The notes under the pieces are model-generated. The model made no database searches and had not been told where the DNA came from. It saw only the letters and a program-made list of their open reading frames with translations. Of a stretch of DNA of 22,984 bases, positions 1 to 7,767 are shown one piece after another. The stretch covers positions 1-22,984 of the forward strand of contig CALGSR010000027.1 of the NCBI GenBank assembly GCA_937902115.1, read 5' to 3'. The position numbers and the translations under genes are program-made. This DNA comes from an uncultured Bacillus sp. Its GTDB lineage: Bacteria > Bacillota > Bacilli > Bacillales > Cytobacillaceae. The first letter of the stretch is position 1. Every line of letters starts with the position of its first letter.

Positions 1-36
1 CATATCAACGGAGCACCATCGTAAGCAAAAATGAAC

Positions 37-86
37 AAGGGGCTGTCCGAAAGATCAGTCTTTGACGACCTATCAGACAGCCCCTT
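37..86. terminator. Stem-loop, possible terminator
   Basis: An 11-bp perfect inverted repeat (AAGGGGCTGTC at 37-47, its complement at 76-86) encloses a 28-nt loop. On the minus strand it is followed by GTTCATTTTTG, a weak T-rich tail. It lies downstream of the minus-strand HD pseudogene and could end its transcript. It may equally be one of the dispersed palindromes of this genome, because the CTGTCCGAA core recurs at 1700-1708. Confidence 0.45.
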
Positions 87-130
87 ACATTTACCTAGCA
101 CTTTTTATCTCTTTAATTTCCATCCATCAA

Positions 131-690
131 TTATATAGTTAAAAAATCCAGGGAACCAAATACCTCTATTACGGTTTTCTCAAATTCATGAATGAGTTCG
201 AATTCTATTTCTCGTTTTTTTAATTCTATAACGATACTTGCATAATACCAATGCTGCTGTTTTTTTCCCGGTTAAAGCGATTTCAGATTTACTCCCCAAT
301 TTGAAGCAAATCAACTTGAATGGATTGGATGTTATGCAATTTGTCTGCTGCTGTAATCTGGATTTCTTCAAGTGATGCCGTTTTTAATTGTTCAATCGTA
401 TGTCGTTTACGAGCTTCCCATGGCAGATTTTTATCTTTCTTAGAAGCAGCTGCGACTAATTTGGCAATCTTGGCTCCAAATTGTTCTGCGAATTCCTCAT
501 AGGTAACGGGAGTGTCTTCAACCACGTCATGCAGAATGCCGGCAGCAACCACTTCTTCCTTGCAGTTTGCCTTTTGTAAAAACATCCCTACGGCAAACGG
601 ATGGGGAATATAGGGAATATTTGTTGACTTTCTTGTTGAATTTTTGTGAGCGATTGCCGTAAATTGAATGGCTTGGTCAATGAGATTCAT
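131..690 (-). pseudogene. HD-domain (p)ppGpp hydrolase-like gene, inactivated
   Basis: The open part (289-690, 133 codons) encodes the N-terminal two thirds of a MESH1/SpoT-type HD phosphohydrolase, a family that removes the 3'-pyrophosphate of ppGpp. The metal ligands are visible: H30 (IPHPF), H54-D55 (GILHDVVEDT) and D116 (AADKLHN). The frame then stops at TAA 289-291 and TGA 283-285. The rest of the family's C-terminus resumes in another frame (GKKQQHWYYASIVIELKK, ending at TAA 131-133). Restoring two sense codons and one base near 267, before a run of seven T, gives about 186 codons, close to the usual family length. Start ATG 690 has a strong AGGAGGAA upstream. The truncated 133-residue protein would keep all metal ligands, so residual activity cannot be excluded. 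Confidence 0.8.
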
Positions 691-811
691 AGCGATTCCT
701 CCTCTTAAATTCCATTCGTTTCAATCCATGTTTGTTTTTGTCGCATTTGAAACCTTTATAACACTTTAATCGTAACTAATACTAAATAGTTTATAAAAAA
801 TAGGGGGCAAG

Positions 812-970
812 ATGATGGAGAACGAATACTTTGTCGGTTGGGGGACACTGGCGTTGATCAATGCTGCTCTTGCACAAGGGAAGAATCGGACGGGATTAAA
901 CTGGTTTTTGCTTTCGCTTGTGTTAGGTCCACTTGCCACACTTATTTTATTATTTGTTGAAAAAAGATAG
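812..970 (+). CDS. Small membrane protein, 52 aa
   Basis: ATG 812 (or ATG 815) follows AGGGGG at a normal distance. The 52 codons encode an N-terminal hydrophobic stretch (VGWGTLALINAAL), a basic polar link (QGKNRTG) and a second hydrophobic helix (WFLLSLVLGPLATLILLFV) ending in EKR. This gives two helices with a short charged turn. The pattern N/K-R-x-G-x-x-WFLLSL-x-LGP resembles small uncharacterised two-helix membrane proteins of Firmicutes. No function is known to me. It is convergent with the next gene. Confidence 0.6.
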   Translation: MMENEYFVGWGTLALINAALAQGKNRTGLNWFLLSLVLGPLATLILLFVEKR

Positions 971-1017
971 GAGCGGCACCTGTTACATGATGGTTCATAA
1001 GGTGCAGGGATCATACA

Positions 1018-1046
1018 AGCCATCAAAGTAAATTCAATTGATGGCT
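1018..1046. terminator. Stem-loop between convergent genes
   Basis: The 9-bp perfect arms AGCCATCAA (1018-1026) and TTGATGGCT (1038-1046) enclose an 11-nt loop. It lies between the plus-strand 52-aa gene and the minus-strand gene ending at 1122, where a shared terminator is expected. There is no T-run on either side, so intrinsic termination would be weak. Confidence 0.35.
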
Positions 1047-1121
1047 CGTACGCTTATAAGGAGCAATGGACAGGATACCTAAAGTATATTGGAGATTTAT
1101 TAAGATATTGTAATTTTAATT

Positions 1122-1541
1122 TTATAGATATTCGTTTACTTTCCCTTGGTTTCTATGTCGCTCCATTTTATCTTTAGTAAAGAAAAACAACATAACACAG
1201 AGAGAGATTGCGGTAAAGTTAAGGAAGATATCTCGATAGGCGTTGGGGTGTAAAGGTTCAAAAAAACTTGTGAGCCATACATACAAGAACACAGTTCCCA
1301 TTGAAAGGACATATGGCACAAGATAGGATAAAACCTTGCTTTTAAGAGTGATGCGGTCAAATAAAAGGATGGTAATAACAGCAATGAATACAACAGCAGC
1401 GCGATGTAAAAGATGAGAGTTTGTATCAGTCAGCCGCCCAAAATATAATTGTAAGGAACTGCTTAAGATGGTCGTAACAGTATAGAACATACTAAACAAT
1501 ATGAATCCCTGTTTTAGCGTTTTTTTCAAGTTAACTTTCAT
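1122..1541 (-). CDS. Four-helix membrane protein (DUF6608-like)
   Basis: A 139-residue integral membrane protein with four predicted hydrophobic segments at about residues 12-32, 46-62, 71-92 and 104-121, and a charged C-terminus (KDKMERHRNQGK). ATG 1541 has a near-ideal AAAGGAGGTAAGAG Shine-Dalgarno, so the gene is very likely expressed. It resembles small Bacillus membrane proteins filed under DUF6608; that name is from memory and no function is established. It appears monocistronic. Confidence 0.7.
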   Translation of the reverse strand: MKVNLKKTLKQGFILFSMFYTVTTILSSSLQLYFGRLTDTNSHLLHRAAVVFIAVITILLFDRITLKSKVLSYLVPYVLSMGTVFLYVWLTSFFEPLHPNAYRDIFLNFTAISLCVMLFFFTKDKMERHRNQGKVNEYL

Positions 1542-1695
1542 ATCTCTTACCTCCTTTGCTTAAGGATGGAGCAGATTCAATCCCTATCTCAATTATATCA
1601 TCTTATGTTTAGGAAAATAATGGAATATTGGTGAAGATTTCATTGAAGAGAATTCCGTTTGTTAAGCTCGGACAACTTTTCTGCGTTCCCTTGAC

Positions 1696-1732
1696 CATCC
1701 TGTCCGAACTGGATCCTTGTTCGGACAGGATG
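1696..1732. repeat. 14-bp perfect inverted repeat after germination operon
   Basis: CATCCTGTCCGAAC (1696-1709) pairs perfectly with 1719-1732 around a 9-nt loop containing GGATCC. It lies 28 bp beyond the stop codon of the Ger(x)C gene. On the minus strand the T-rich stretch comes before the hairpin rather than after it, so it does not have intrinsic-terminator form. It may be a dispersed palindrome or an mRNA 3'-end stabiliser. Confidence 0.6.
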
Positions 1733-1759
1733 AATAAAAACAATTGAAAAAGGGATGAT

Positions 1760-2827
1760 TTACTCTATCACCCCTATCTCAACGATCTCAACATCTGCAT
1801 TGACTTTAAATTGAGCACTTTTATAGTCTTCTTCCCATTTGCCAAAATCAAAACTGCGTGTTTTGGTTTTGACAAAATGGCCGAAGCCAATCGGATCAAT
1901 TTTTTGTTTTTGAAAGTCCTTAATCATTGCTGTACATTCATCAACAATTTGTTTTTCTAATTGTTTTTCAATGTCTTTTACCTCATTCTTCCCAAGATCC
2001 CTACCCTCATGCTCAGTAAGGTTCCCTTTTACTTTAAGATCTATAACAAATTGATAGGGATTTCTGTTGACCAGCTTTATTTTATGCCTTGATTTGATGG
2101 TTTTAATAAATGATTCCCCTTGCTTCCTTTTTATCATAACTGAGCCTCTAACCCGCTTATCGACGAGCAGCTTAAAGTAATACATTTTATCCATGGTAAG
2201 AATGTCAACGACCTTTTCACCTTTAAATAAAGCAACTCCCATTATATTAACTAATTCAGGTTCCTTTTTCTTAAGCAAAGGCAAATAAGCATCTTTTCCT
2301 TTTTGATAATAATCGACTAAAAAGAGATGGAGATTGCTTAAAGGTAAACTTCCATCTCGCATATTATGTTCCAACAAGTTGTCAAGATATTCGGAATTTC
2401 CACGGTCGCCATAGTTGGCTTTAAAAATTTCCTCAGGTGTTCCATCTACTATTGCAAGCTTAAGTCCTGCACCAATGGTCGGTTCACGCAGGAATACATC
2501 AAGAACCGAAATGATTCCCTCGCGTGCAAGGTTTTCCCCGAGCAATATAATATCTAAACTTCCTCCTACAATCGGTTGGGAAGCTTTGTTCTGCATTTTA
2601 ATTATCGCATCTCTCGTAACCGCTCCTTCGGCAGTGAAGGTGAAATTTCCAATGGATTTGTCCTCTTTAAAAACAGGGATCATGATCGTTCCCTTCAATT
2701 GGCCTTCACTCTTATCAAGCCCCATGCCAACGGAAATATTAACATCGTCAATTACTTTTTTGTCAACACAGCCACTGATAAGCAAGACAGAAAGGAGTAT
2801 GTGAAAGATGAAGAAAAGTCTCTTCAT
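1760..2827 (-). CDS. Ger(x)C family spore germination lipoprotein (C subunit)
   Basis: The 355-residue C subunit of a GerA-type germinant receptor, a lipoprotein of the spore inner membrane. The signal peptide (KRLFFIFHILLSVLLISGC) ends in the lipobox ISGC, giving diacylglyceryl-Cys at residue 20. The rest has the Ger(x)C layout, including DIILLGENLAREGI and LDVFLREPTIGAGL in the N-terminal domain and a C-terminal region rich in Lys and Glu. ATG 2827 overlaps the stop of the upstream B-subunit gene (ATGA), so translation is probably coupled. It is the last gene of the A-B-C operon. The germinant specificity cannot be read from the sequence. Confidence 0.93.
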   Translation of the reverse strand: MKRLFFIFHILLSVLLISGCVDKKVIDDVNISVGMGLDKSEGQLKGTIMIPVFKEDKSIGNFTFTAEGAVTRDAIIKMQNKASQPIVGGSLDIILLGENLAREGIISVLDVFLREPTIGAGLKLAIVDGTPEEIFKANYGDRGNSEYLDNLLEHNMRDGSLPLSNLHLFLVDYYQKGKDAYLPLLKKKEPELVNIMGVALFKGEKVVDILTMDKMYYFKLLVDKRVRGSVMIKRKQGESFIKTIKSRHKIKLVNRNPYQFVIDLKVKGNLTEHEGRDLGKNEVKDIEKQLEKQIVDECTAMIKDFQKQKIDPIGFGHFVKTKTRSFDFGKWEEDYKSAQFKVNADVEIVEIGVIE

Positions 2828-3912
2828 TTTGCTTTCACCTTCTGTTTAATAAGCATTAATAAATAGATAAGGGGAGTATAAATATAAGCTGCAACAATCC
2901 CTATTTTAGTATTAATGTGGAAAATAATTTTCATCCTTTCAGATGTATCTACTTGTAAGACAAATAAGAGACACATAATCGCTACGATAAGAACTGCTTT
3001 TCGCTGCGTAATCTTATAAACCCGTTTGGCAATCCGACTGGCACACCATAAAGCAATGGCAACATTTGAAACAATAACTAACGTCCAATTGGCAATTCCT
3101 AAATACTCGAATCTCTCAACAAAAGGCAGGCTGACAATTTTCCACATCTCTAACGTCGGCCAAATCGATCTTTGAAGTAACCCCGGAGGAAAATAGATAA
3201 AGCTGATGATCGCCAAACCGGTATTGATAAAGGTACTAGTTAACACCCCAACGTGAACCCATTTTTTCGATTCCTGCGGTTTTTTAATAAAGGGGTAAAA
3301 AAACATTAAAATACCATAGCCAAAAAAAGTTGGTGCCATATAGTATGCACTTCTTATCAATTCCATTGGGGTATGGTCGAAGATAGGCAGCAAATTGGTA
3401 ACATCGCCATATTTTATCGGATATATAAAGGAAAGCAGTAAATAAGACGGAATCAGAAGGCCAAAAAAGGAAATCCCTACTACGGTTCTGAACCCGCCAT
3501 TGACAATATAAATCCCTAATAGTAAGTAAACAGAAGCAAACCAAAATGAGTTTAAAGAAGGAAACATCCAAGTACGAATGACTTCTATCAAGCTGCCTAG
3601 TGTGGTGATACAATTCACGGAAAAATAGAAAATAAATAGAGTACTGATGCTGTTGCCGATTACTTTTCCAAAGAGAAATACATGGGCAGACATGAGATCT
3701 CCATCGACGGCTTCACATATTTTATACATCATCCATACAAGGAGATGAACAGTTAATCCCGCCCCAATAACGGAAAGCCAGGCATCATAACCGGCATCTT
3801 TGGCAATTAATTGCTGAAAACTGAGAATTCCCATGCCTGTTTGCATGGCAACAATCACAAAAAGAGCCATAAATGGTGATATCTGCCTTCTCTCTGGAAC
3901 CCTTTCCTGCAT
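2824..3912 (-). CDS. GerAB/GerKB-type germination permease (B subunit)
   Basis: B subunit of the germinant receptor, an APC-superfamily transporter-like protein with about ten transmembrane helices. In this family it is the subunit tied to germinant binding. The conserved N-terminus reads QISPFMALFVIVAMQTGMGI. I prefer the second Met codon (ATG 3910-3912, 362 aa), because GGGAGGG lies at the right distance before it. The upstream ATG at 3939 (371 aa) overlaps the A-subunit stop as ATGA but has no good Shine-Dalgarno. Its 3' end overlaps the C-subunit start. Confidence 0.92.
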   Translation of the reverse strand: MQERVPERRQISPFMALFVIVAMQTGMGILSFQQLIAKDAGYDAWLSVIGAGLTVHLLVWMMYKICEAVDGDLMSAHVFLFGKVIGNSISTLFIFYFSVNCITTLGSLIEVIRTWMFPSLNSFWFASVYLLLGIYIVNGGFRTVVGISFFGLLIPSYLLLSFIYPIKYGDVTNLLPIFDHTPMELIRSAYYMAPTFFGYGILMFFYPFIKKPQESKKWVHVGVLTSTFINTGLAIISFIYFPPGLLQRSIWPTLEMWKIVSLPFVERFEYLGIANWTLVIVSNVAIALWCASRIAKRVYKITQRKAVLIVAIMCLLFVLQVDTSERMKIIFHINTKIGIVAAYIYTPLIYLLMLIKQKVKAK

Positions 3913-3935
3913 TCGCACTTCCCTCCCTTCCGTAC

Positions 3936-5492
3936 TCATTCATCAATATCTTTTTTCTGATAGGCCTTTTCCTTTCGAACCCGGGTGATATGATCGGTTC
4001 GCAAGAATTGCGGACGACTGTACTGGCTTTTAAACGGAAGACGCAATAAGGCATCGCGAAAATCATACGCTCTGAACGGAAAAATGGGATCCATAAAAGG
4101 AAAACCAAGTGAAGTTAGCCGTAGTAAATGGATAAGTAAAAAACAAAACGCTATCGTAATCCCAAGTATTCCCCATAATTCTGCCATCACAAGAAACGGA
4201 AAGCGCAATAACCGAATCGTATTACTCATTTGGTATACAGGTGTGGTAAAGGATGCCAGAGCAGATAGTGCGATAAAAATCAACAGTACATTACTTGTAA
4301 GTCCAGCTTCAACGGACGCCGTTCCTAAGACAATGCCACCAACGATTCCAATGGTTTGTCCTACTTTTGTCGGCAGCCTTGCTCCTGCCTCCCTTAGGAG
4401 CTCAATGGTTACCTCTAAGAACAAAGCTTCAAGAATGGGCGGAAAAGGTACGACCCGCCTTGAGATAATTAATGTGCTTAATAGATCTTTAGGAATCAAT
4501 TCATAGTGATAAGTAACAACCGCTACATAGAGAGGCGTAATCAAAACCGAAAACAAAACAGCAAATAAGCGAATCAGTCGAATAAAAGAAGCAAGAATCC
4601 AGTTAAGATAATAATCTTCAAATGAGTTGAAAAATTCCGTCAATGAGGTCGGCCCAATTAATGCATGGGGCGAACCATCTACTAAAATAACAACTTTCCC
4701 CTCAGCTAGACTGGATGTCACCCGGTCAGGCCGTTCGGTATCAAGCAGCTGTGGAAAAGGTGAATTTCCATTATCTGCGATCAACGACAAAAAATACGCA
4801 CTGTCAGCTATTTCATCCATTTCAATATCGCTAATCCGCTGCTTAACGGTATTGACAATTTGTTTATTCGTGATGCCGTCAATATAGAGAACAACTACAT
4901 TCGTTTTTGATAAGGTTCCGACATCGAATTCCTCAGCTATCAGTTCCTTAACAGGCAAACGCTTGCGAATCATGTTCAAATTTTGCCCAATCGCTTCAAC
5001 AAATGCCTCTTTTGGACCAACAACGCTGAATTCAATTTCCGGTGTCGTAACCGATCGTACCACTTCTTTTTGCGAGAAGATAAAAGCAAATTGACTCGTA
5101 TCCCCTTCAATCGTCAGCATGACATATCCTGCAAGAAGCTGTTTTGCGATATCGGCTGTGTCACTTGATAGCTGTACATCTGCAATCGGAATCAGTTTTT
5201 TCACGTCAGCTATTTGATTAAAATCCCCCTCAAGTAAATAGGGAATGATATGACTGTCTAGCACTTTTTCTTCGACAAGCGTTGATATAAAGGTGAAATA
5301 AAATTTATGACCGGACTTCTGATTGAAATAAAATGTTTTTTTATAGTCTTTTGATTTGATCAGTTCTTTTTCCCAGTCTGCAACTGAATGGTCTTTCTGT
5401 TCTTTTTTTAGGTGGTCTGCTGTTTGATATTTCATAAATCTTGGATGATTACGATTGAAAAAATTGGCCATCGTCTCCCACCAATTAGTCAT
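3936..5492 (-). CDS. GerA/GerKA-type spore germination protein (A subunit)
   Basis: A subunit of the germinant receptor, 518 residues. It has a soluble N-terminal domain of about 290 residues and a membrane domain of several helices (about 295-450). The family signature PFPPILEALFLEVTIELL followed by GARLPTKVGQTIGIVGG is intact. A basic C-terminal tail (TRVRKEKAYQKKDIDE) follows. ATG 5492 has only a weak AGGTAA about 13 nt upstream. The internal ATG at codon 8 (5471) follows GGTGGGAG and is an alternative start. It is the first gene of the operon, which should be forespore-expressed (sigma G) by analogy, but I could not identify a convincing sigma G promoter upstream. Confidence 0.93.
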   Translation of the reverse strand: MTNWWETMANFFNRNHPRFMKYQTADHLKKEQKDHSVADWEKELIKSKDYKKTFYFNQKSGHKFYFTFISTLVEEKVLDSHIIPYLLEGDFNQIADVKKLIPIADVQLSSDTADIAKQLLAGYVMLTIEGDTSQFAFIFSQKEVVRSVTTPEIEFSVVGPKEAFVEAIGQNLNMIRKRLPVKELIAEEFDVGTLSKTNVVVLYIDGITNKQIVNTVKQRISDIEMDEIADSAYFLSLIADNGNSPFPQLLDTERPDRVTSSLAEGKVVILVDGSPHALIGPTSLTEFFNSFEDYYLNWILASFIRLIRLFAVLFSVLITPLYVAVVTYHYELIPKDLLSTLIISRRVVPFPPILEALFLEVTIELLREAGARLPTKVGQTIGIVGGIVLGTASVEAGLTSNVLLIFIALSALASFTTPVYQMSNTIRLLRFPFLVMAELWGILGITIAFCFLLIHLLRLTSLGFPFMDPIFPFRAYDFRDALLRLPFKSQYSRPQFLRTDHITRVRKEKAYQKKDIDE

Positions 5493-5798
5493 ATTTTTGT
5501 TTATTTTTACCTAAAAAAGGGGAATTATCCTATCGATGGCATAGATTCTTCAGTTGCTTCAAAATCAAGCACAAAATAATAAAATATCTCCTGAATTTTT
5601 TACAAGACTTTCTTGAGTGAGTTTAAAAAGAAGAAATGAAGTTACTTTATCGTCGGTTTAAGCGTGGATTATCATATTAAACGTTAAATTATCATACTAT
5701 TCATAATGTGTTGGGATTTAAGCAATATCAATTAAACATGATTGAAAAATAGATGAACATGCTTTGGAATGATTATCCCAAATTAGGATGGTGATTAG
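5493..5798. promoter_or_regulatory. Divergent intergenic region with direct repeat
   Basis: This 306-bp AT-rich region holds the divergent promoters of the germination operon and the sat-like gene. The only structure I see is a direct repeat, ATTATCATA at 5668-5676 and 5688-5696, exactly 20 bp apart (two helical turns), on either side of AACGTT. This suggests a tandem regulator site upstream of the sat-like gene. No S-box/SAM riboswitch or T-box was seen. Confidence 0.3.
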
Positions 5799-7520
5799 AT
5801 GAATCAAAATTCGCTCTTTAACGAGCATAAATTCGCTCATTATCCACAACAACCCCACGGCGGAAAATTAGTCAATCGCGTACTTATTGGTAAAGAACGT
5901 GATGAAGCGATGGAAAGAGCAAAACAGATGTCAATGATTATGGTTGATTTGGAAGCGGTGATTACACTGGAAATGATCGCTACAGGAGTCTTGTCCCCTA
6001 TCGAAGGGTTTATGGTTGAAGAAGATTACAAGTCTGTCCTAATAGATGGACGATTAAAAAATGGAGTGATTTGGCCGGTACCATTGAGTTTTGCACCAAT
6101 GGGAGAGCGCAATCAGGAAATCATTAAAACTTTATCCGTCGGGGATGAGGTCGCTCTGGTAGACGATACGAGAGAACCCGTGGCAATTCTTAAATTGAAT
6201 GATATCTTTCACTATGACCGAGAGTTTCGTGCTTCACATCTTTTCGGTACAACGGATCGCAATCATCCGGGGGTCGATTCGATTTACCGGCGTATGGGTA
6301 ATACGGCATTGGGCGGTCCGATTCAATTGCTGCGCCGGGTCCATTGGGGTCCATTTGAAACTATCAGAATGGAGCCAAAAGAAACGTGGGAGCTATTTTA
6401 CGAGAAAAAGAAGTTTAAATCGGTTGGAGGATTTATCACGGGAGCGAATCCTTTACACCGCGGACATGAGTATATTCATCGCAATGCATTAGAAGAGTTG
6501 GATAGTTTATTTGTCCAGCCGCTTGTGGAGATGGCAAAACGCGAATATACACGTCATGAGTTTCGCATGTTGTCGTACCGCAGTGTGTTGGATACGTACT
6601 ATCCGAAAGAAAGAACGATTCTGGCTCCGCTTCGGGTTACATATATTTTCGCGGGCCCGCGTGAAGCCGTATTGCATGCCTTAATTATGAAAAACTATGG
6701 CTGTACCCATGCGCTGATTGGACGAGATCATGCAGGTATCGGGGACTTTTATGATAAATATGCCAGCCATACCATTTTCGATGAATATCGTGCAGATGAA
6801 ATAGGCATTGATATCCGCCTGTTTCATGAAGTATTTTATTGTACACGCTGTGATACACAAGCAACGGAGCAAACATGTCCGCATGATGAGCAGTATCGAA
6901 TCAATATTTCGGGTACAGGGATTCGAGAATTGCTGCGTTACGGAGTGCTGCCGCCGAAGGAAATTGTCCGCCCCGAATCAGCAAGGATTGCGATGCAGGG
7001 TGTGCAGCCAAAGGGAGTAGATGAGAACAATTTAGCCATTGCTCCAGTCGGAAAGACGATAAAAAGTATTTTCCCGTATTATTTAACACGTTCTAAAATA
7101 GGTGGACCGAAGCGAAGAACCCCTCTCAAGGTGGAAGAACTAACAATAGAAGATTTAGAAACAGCGATAACGGATGCGCGCGAGAATGCCGATCGAATCT
7201 ATAAAGAAATCTTTAATGAATATAGTTATGTTGCGGACACGCTTCGTTCCGTGCAGCCAGAATGGACAGCCACAGCACGTGAATCCATCTATCAACAACA
7301 AGAAATGGTGATCGAGTATTTAGAAGAAAAGGTTAATAAAGCCCCGGACAAAGCATCCGATGAATTTATGTATCAAGATAAAGGAGAATCCTTGCGCGAG
7401 TTACAAGCAGCCCTGAAAATTTTAGACGATATTCCGGCACCACTCCGGGCACAGGATCTCAAATACCGCATATGGAATCCCCTCCCCTATAACCGCTATC
7501 GTGGAAGTGATAAGGATTAA
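5799..7520 (+). CDS. ATP-sulfurylase-like protein with C-terminal extension
   Basis: A 573-residue protein whose first 400 residues are a sulfate adenylyltransferase fold. The enzyme family makes adenylyl sulfate from ATP and sulfate. Visible are the PUA-like N-terminus (VLSPIEGFMVEEDY, 64-77), a nucleotidyltransferase HxxH (NPLHRGH, 217-223), GRDHAG (308-313), AGPREA (285-290) and a zinc site CxxC-x8-CPH (C348, C351, C360, H362). Two features are odd. The usual QTRNP motif reads ITGANP, so its Gln and Arg are missing and one residue is inserted. Residues about 400-573 form a mostly helical, charged extension with no P-loop, so it is not the APS kinase of bifunctional Sat-CysC proteins. Usual bacterial Sat is about 380-420 residues. 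GGATGGTGAT lies before ATG 5799. No cysC or cysH neighbour is present, so sulfate activation is likely but not certain. Confidence 0.85.
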   Translation: MNQNSLFNEHKFAHYPQQPHGGKLVNRVLIGKERDEAMERAKQMSMIMVDLEAVITLEMIATGVLSPIEGFMVEEDYKSVLIDGRLKNGVIWPVPLSFAPMGERNQEIIKTLSVGDEVALVDDTREPVAILKLNDIFHYDREFRASHLFGTTDRNHPGVDSIYRRMGNTALGGPIQLLRRVHWGPFETIRMEPKETWELFYEKKKFKSVGGFITGANPLHRGHEYIHRNALEELDSLFVQPLVEMAKREYTRHEFRMLSYRSVLDTYYPKERTILAPLRVTYIFAGPREAVLHALIMKNYGCTHALIGRDHAGIGDFYDKYASHTIFDEYRADEIGIDIRLFHEVFYCTRCDTQATEQTCPHDEQYRINISGTGIRELLRYGVLPPKEIVRPESARIAMQGVQPKGVDENNLAIAPVGKTIKSIFPYYLTRSKIGGPKRRTPLKVEELTIEDLETAITDARENADRIYKEIFNEYSYVADTLRSVQPEWTATARESIYQQQEMVIEYLEEKVNKAPDKASDEFMYQDKGESLRELQAALKILDDIPAPLRAQDLKYRIWNPLPYNRYRGSDKD

Positions 7521-7555
7521 ATCTTATAATTCTTCAATCGATATATATTGAGAAA

Positions 7556-7605
7556 AACAGAAAGGTCCTGGAAGGATTTTCTCCTCAGGACCTTTGCTGT
7601 TTATT
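7556..7605 (+). terminator. Intrinsic terminator of sat-like gene
   Basis: A long stem is formed by 7556-7570 (containing AAAGGTCCTG) and 7586-7601 (CAGGACCTTT) with a single bulged G, followed by TTTATT. It lies 35 bp after the sat-like stop codon. Confidence 0.85.
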
Positions 7606-7623
7606 CAATTGTAAATATTTGAC

Positions 7624-7650
7624 GGGGCAAAGGACCTAGAACCTTGTCCC
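7624..7650. repeat. Diverged copy of the 27-bp palindrome
   Basis: This 27-bp stretch begins GGGGCAAAGG and ends GAACCTTGTCCC. It aligns without gaps to the palindrome at 16748, 18895 and 20071, with a few substitutions in the left arm and loop. It lies just before two shorter tandem palindromes. Confidence 0.7.
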
Positions 7651-7708
7651 GAATATTTTATGGGACAAGGGCTTGTCCCGAATATTTTATGGGACAAGGG
7701 CTTGTCCC
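7651..7708. repeat. Two identical 29-bp tandem repeats with palindromes
   Basis: Units 7651-7679 and 7680-7708 are identical. Each consists of the spacer GAATATTTTAT followed by the palindrome GGGACAAG-GG-CTTGTCCC. The arms match those of the 27-bp element with the loop shortened to two bases. Together with 7624-7650 this makes three consecutive hairpins between the sat terminator and the next gene. Confidence 0.9.
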
Positions 7709-7767
7709 GATAAATATTTAGTAAGGGAATAGTGGATAATAATAGGAAAAATAATACGAGGTTAGAT

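Noticed and set aside
766..1026. Minus-strand ORF of 86 codons
   Set aside because: It lies opposite the better-supported plus-strand 52-aa gene, has no ribosome binding site and no recognisable pattern.
2366..2866. Plus-strand ORFs of 63-129 codons inside the Ger(x)C gene
   Set aside because: They are antisense shadows of a clearly identified lipoprotein gene, without start signals.
5493..5600. Sigma G promoter for the germination operon
   Set aside because: Expected from biology, but no GNATR / CATNNTA pair with correct spacing was found on the minus strand.
5690..5700. CATACTA resembling a sigma G -10 on the plus strand
   Set aside because: It points toward the sat-like gene and lacks a matching -35; probably chance in AT-rich DNA.
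7151..7520. APS kinase domain at the C-terminus of the sat-like protein
   Set aside because: The length suggested a Sat-CysC fusion, but no GxxGxGKS/T P-loop or other kinase motif is present.
7621..7712. CRISPR-like array
   Set aside because: The repeats are palindromic and directly tandem, with no unique spacers and no cas genes.
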